Shown: positions 61,268 through 64,000 of the stretch, piece after piece | Position numbering within the stretch: position 1 is the stretch's first letter | How the letters are laid out: each line of letters opens with the position of its first letter | Assembly (NCBI GenBank): GCA_000824825.2 | Contig: LM655202.1 | Coordinates: 19,012 to 83,011 of the forward strand | Reading direction: 5' to 3' | Length of the DNA: 64,000 bases | From: Mesorhizobium sp. ORS 3324 | Lineage (GTDB): Bacteria; Pseudomonadota; Alphaproteobacteria; Rhizobiales; Rhizobiaceae | Translations under genes and position numbers: made by a program | Notes under the pieces: generated by a model | The model's input: the letters and a program-made list of their open reading frames with translations, nothing else | The model's database searches: none | What the model was told of the DNA's origin: nothing

Positions 61268-62418
61268 GGTGTGCGCTCCCATGTCTCGGCGAGCGCATCG
61301 AACAGCGCCGAGACGTCGTCCTCGCCGACATTCAGAGTCAGCGAGATCCTGAGCCTTGCCGTGCCCTCGGGCACCGTTGGCGGCCGGATGCCGCGCACGT
61401 CGAAGCCGCGTGACTGCAGGTGCTCAGCCAGCGCCATGGCGCGGGCATTGTCGCCGACGATGATCGGCAGGATCTGCGAACCGCTCGCCGGCAGGCCAAG
61501 GTTCTCGGCCCTCTTGCCTGCAAGCGCGACCAGCCGAGCCAATCGGTCGCGGCGGTCCGGCTCGTCGGCAACGATGTCGAGGGCCGTTGCCGCAGCCACG
61601 GCCATCAGCGGCGAGGGCGCGGTGGCGTAGATGAAGGGACGGCAGCGATTGACGAGATAGTCGCACAACAGTGCCGGCGCGGTGACCAGCGCGCCGGAAG
61701 CGCCCAGCGCCTTGCCGCAGGTGTGCAGCACCACGACATTGTCGCGGCCTTCGAGATCATGCGCGAGGCCGCGCCCATCCGGGCCGTAGACGCCGGTGGC
61801 GTGCGCCTCGTCGACGAACAGGAATGCATCATGCCGGTCCGCGACCGCGATCAGTTCATTGAGCGGAGCCCGGTCGCCGTCCATGCTGTAGAGGCTCTCG
61901 ACCACGATCCAGGCGTGGCCGGTGCCACCTCTCGCGCGCCAGTTTTGGATCGCATCGTCTACGGTGTCGGCATCGTTGTGCGCAGCTTCCGTCACTTCGG
62001 CGCGGCCGGCGCGCGCCCCCTCATGGGCGCTGGCGTGGATGAGCTCGTCCAGCACGACCAGTTCGCCCTTCTGGGGCAGAGTTGTGAGCATCGCGAAATT
62101 GGCGACATAGCCGCCGCCGAAGAACAGCGCGCGCTCGGCGCCGAAGAAGCCGGCCGCCTTGGCCTCGAGGGCCTCGTGCTCAGGCGTGTTGCCGCGCAAG
62201 AGCCGCGAGCCGGTCGCGCCGACCGGGGTGCCCGATGCAAGTGCCGCCGCGACCGCCTCCGCAATGCGCTTCGAGCGCGCAAGGCCGAGATAGTCGTTGG
62301 AGGCGAAGTCGAGCCCGGCGCGGCTGCTCAGGGCCCGCAACCGGTTCTTGCGGGCCAACCCGCGCAGGCTGGCCTCGTAGCGGTCGAGCAAGGCTCGCCC
62401 GTTCGCTCCGCCCGTCAC
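61264..62418 (-). CDS. bioF: 8-amino-7-oxononanoate synthase
   Basis: 384 residues from a GTG at 62418 that overlaps the bioB stop as GTGA; the frame upstream of it lies in bioB. It belongs to the alpha-oxoamine synthases: FASNDYLGLARS, GSRLLRGNTPEHEALE, FVDEAHATGVYGPDGRG and the PLP lysine in LHTCGKALGASGAL. It condenses pimeloyl thioester with alanine. The start triplets GTG (bioF) and TTG (bioA) keep expression below bioB, perhaps by design. Confidence 0.93.
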   Translation of the reverse strand: MTGGANGRALLDRYEASLRGLARKNRLRALSSRAGLDFASNDYLGLARSKRIAEAVAAALASGTPVGATGSRLLRGNTPEHEALEAKAAGFFGAERALFFGGGYVANFAMLTTLPQKGELVVLDELIHASAHEGARAGRAEVTEAAHNDADTVDDAIQNWRARGGTGHAWIVVESLYSMDGDRAPLNELIAVADRHDAFLFVDEAHATGVYGPDGRGLAHDLEGRDNVVVLHTCGKALGASGALVTAPALLCDYLVNRCRPFIYATAPSPLMAVAAATALDIVADEPDRRDRLARLVALAGKRAENLGLPASGSQILPIIVGDNARAMALAEHLQSRGFDVRGIRPPTVPEGTARLRISLTLNVGEDDVSALFDALAETWERTP

Positions 62419-63413
62419 CGGGCTTCGCGCGCAAAAGGCTTGATGCCGAGCCGGCGAAACAGCGCGCTGTCCTTGTCCTCGCCCGGGTTCTCGGCGGTCA
62501 GCAAGGTGTCGCCAACGAAGATCGAGTTGGCGCCGGCGAAGAAGCACAGTGCCTGCATCTCATCGCTCATCGCCATACGCCCGGCCGAGAGCCGCACATG
62601 CGACTTCGGCATCATGATGCGGGCAAGGGCGATGGTGCGCACGAATTCGATCGGCTCGATCGGTTCAGCCTCAACGAGCGGCGTGCCCTCGATCGGGATC
62701 AGCATGTTGATCGGCACGCTGTCGGGCGGCTCCGGCAGGTTGGCCAAAGTCACCAGCATGTCGATGCGGTCGGCCTTCTCCTCGCCCATGCCGACGATGC
62801 CGCCGCAGCAGACCTTGATGCCGCTGTCGCGGACATTGGCAAGTGTGTCCAGCCGGTCGGCGAAGGTCCGCGTCGAGATGATCTCTGCGTAGTAGCGTTC
62901 GGAGGTGTCGATGTTGTGGTTGTAGTAGTCGAGGCCGGCCTGCTTGAGCCGCTGCGCCTGATCGAGGTCGAGCATGCCGAGCGTCATGCAGGTCTCCATG
63001 CCGAGCGCCTTCACGCCCTCGACCATGGCGACCAGGGCGTCCATGTCGCGCTCCTTGAGGCTGCGCCAGGCGGCGCCCATGCAATAGCGCGTGGCACCGG
63101 CATCGCGCGCCTTCCTGGCCTCGGCGATGACGCGCTCGACCTCCATCAGCTTCGAGGCCTTGAGGCCCGACTGGTGATGCGCGGACTGGCTGCAATAGCC
63201 GCAATCCTCGGGACAGCCGCCGGTCTTGATCGACAGCAGGCGCGACAGCTGCACCCGGTTGGGATCGAAATTCTCCCGGTGGATCGTCTGCGCCCGAAAG
63301 AGCAGGTCGTTGAAAGGCAGGTCGTGGACTGCCTGGGCCGATTCCCGGGTCCATTGTGGCGACACACCGTTGGTCGATTCCAGAGTGGCGCTCAGCTGCA
63401 ATTCGGCGTTCAT
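62415..63413 (-). CDS. bioB: Biotin synthase
   Basis: 332 residues of the radical SAM family. The cluster cysteines are in GGCPEDCGYCSQS, and the second-cluster ligands in YCMGAAWR, METCMTLGML and KVCCGGIVGMGE. It inserts sulfur into dethiobiotin. First gene of bioBFDAZ. The 152 bp upstream hold no obvious BioR palindrome (TTATnnATAA form). Confidence 0.95.
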   Translation of the reverse strand: MNAELQLSATLESTNGVSPQWTRESAQAVHDLPFNDLLFRAQTIHRENFDPNRVQLSRLLSIKTGGCPEDCGYCSQSAHHQSGLKASKLMEVERVIAEARKARDAGATRYCMGAAWRSLKERDMDALVAMVEGVKALGMETCMTLGMLDLDQAQRLKQAGLDYYNHNIDTSERYYAEIISTRTFADRLDTLANVRDSGIKVCCGGIVGMGEEKADRIDMLVTLANLPEPPDSVPINMLIPIEGTPLVEAEPIEPIEFVRTIALARIMMPKSHVRLSAGRMAMSDEMQALCFFAGANSIFVGDTLLTAENPGEDKDSALFRRLGIKPFAREAR

Positions 63414-63565
63414 TCCACCTCCATCGTCTGGATGTCCATTCGCGACTTGTTCCGTTGAACGAGCATTGAGGCTTCTATTGGCCGACTAGGCAGTTTTTTT
63501 CGGCCCACGGGCGCCGGTTTCTGTTCAAAGGCCGCAGGTGCGTTGATCGAAAGCCCCATGTCGCG

Positions 63566-64000
63566 CTACCGGCAATCGAGCCCGATATCGAGGATCGGCG
63601 CGCTGTGCGTGATCCAGCCGACCGAGATCAGATCGACGCCGGTGGCGGCGATCGCAGGGGCCGTCTGCACGGCTACCCGCCCGGACGCTTCGGTGATCGC
63701 GCGGCCGCCGACCATCGCCACCGCCTGGGTCAGCTGCTCGATGGACATGTTGTCCAGCAGCACTGCGTCGACGCTCGCCGCCAGGGCGATATCGAGCTGC
63801 TCAAGTGTGTCGACCTCGACCTCGATCTTGACCATGTGGCCTACAGCCGCCCGCGCGCGCTCGATGGCCGTGCGGACATCGCCGGCAATCGCGATGTGAT
63901 TGTCCTTGATGAGCACGGCATCGTCGAGGCCGAAGCGGTGATTGCCGCCGCCACCGGCGCGCACGGCGTATTTCTCCAGGGCACGCAGGCCGGGTGTCGT
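63566..64000 (-). CDS. nadC: Quinolinate phosphoribosyltransferase, 3' part (cut by the window edge)
   Basis: The C-terminal 144 residues are visible, reading in from the right edge without interruption: TTPGLRALEKYAVRAGGGGN with the active-site histidine of HRFGLDDAVLIKDNHIAIAG, then KIEVEVDTLEQLDIAL and the end GVDLISVGWITHSAPILDI. It makes nicotinate mononucleotide from quinolinate. A nadABC operon upstream of bioBFDAZ is the arrangement known from Mesorhizobium vitamin clusters. The gap to bioB has no hairpin besides a run of seven Ts (63492-63500 region). Confidence 0.92.
   Translation of the reverse strand, partial: TTPGLRALEKYAVRAGGGGNHRFGLDDAVLIKDNHIAIAGDVRTAIERARAAVGHMVKIEVEVDTLEQLDIALAASVDAVLLDNMSIEQLTQAVAMVGGRAITEASGRVAVQTAPAIAATGVDLISVGWITHSAPILDIGLDCR

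Noticed and set aside
60633..61331. N-terminal extension of bioA over bioD
   Set aside because: The extension lies in the bioD gene in another frame; the BioA hallmark WHPFTQ begins right after the TTG at 60632.
63414..63565. Search for a BioR operator before bioB
   Set aside because: No TTATnnATAA-type palindrome is present in this gap; the operon promoter may lie upstream of the nad genes.
1..64000. CRISPR arrays, tRNA or rRNA genes, integrases and transposases
   Set aside because: No regularly spaced direct repeats, no recognisable cloverleaf or rRNA sequence, and no mobile-element protein motif were seen on reading the window; a covariance-model search would be decisive for small RNAs.

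Overview
The window reads as rhizobial (alphaproteobacterial) chromosome, most likely Mesorhizobium. The evidence is high GC, a rhaRSTP/rhaDI rhamnose locus, dctA/dctBD, mosaic intergenic palindromes of the RIME type, a DUF6867 gene next to a Liv-type transporter gene, and a nadC-bioBFDAZ vitamin cluster. No rRNA, tRNA, CRISPR array, intact insertion sequence or integrase was seen.

Layout. 1-8.3 kb: L-rhamnose uptake (rhaSTP), its DeoR-type regulator (rhaR) and the divergent catabolic pair rhaD-rhaI, facing each other across a symmetric two-site operator. 8.6-10.7 kb: a secreted gamma-glutamyltransferase and a small membrane protein. 10.9-15.7 kb: C4-dicarboxylate uptake (dctD, dctB, dctA) with a sigma-54 promoter and a dyad likely to bind DctD. 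15.8-19.7 kb: a phosphatase, a pseudouridine synthase and a poorly conserved stretch with orphan genes and a gene remnant. 19.7-26.1 kb: an SDR oxidoreductase divergent from a D-cysteine desulfhydrase/cysteate-lyase-like gene, a racemase and a polar amino-acid ABC transporter. 26.6-28.1 kb: the wreck of a branched-chain amino-acid (liv) operon, with only livG and the DUF6867 gene intact. 28.1-34.4 kb: a sulfide/persulfide unit in which a two-cysteine SqrR/BigR-type repressor is divergent from sulfide:quinone oxidoreductase, a DUF2892 protein and an RND efflux pump.

34.4-58 kb is the most striking part. It is a roughly 23-kb block of stress and energy genes: host-attachment protein, ChaB, a second-type FtsH, three universal stress proteins, flavin reductase, a 55-aa membrane protein, phasin, PHB synthase, c-type cytochrome, DUF3775 protein, P-type ATPase, a GroEL without the GGM tail, a Cys-rich unknown, a SHOCT protein, and the arginine deiminase pathway arcDABC. 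Its transcription units carry TTGAN-N4-NTCAA (FNR/FixK-type) boxes, most with the box centre about 60-80 bp before the start codon. I read it as one microoxic survival regulon. Its regulator is not in the window.

58.4-64 kb: the translationally coupled biotin operon bioB-F-D-A-Z, with every junction overlapping by a few bases, preceded by the 3' part of nadC, which runs off the right edge.
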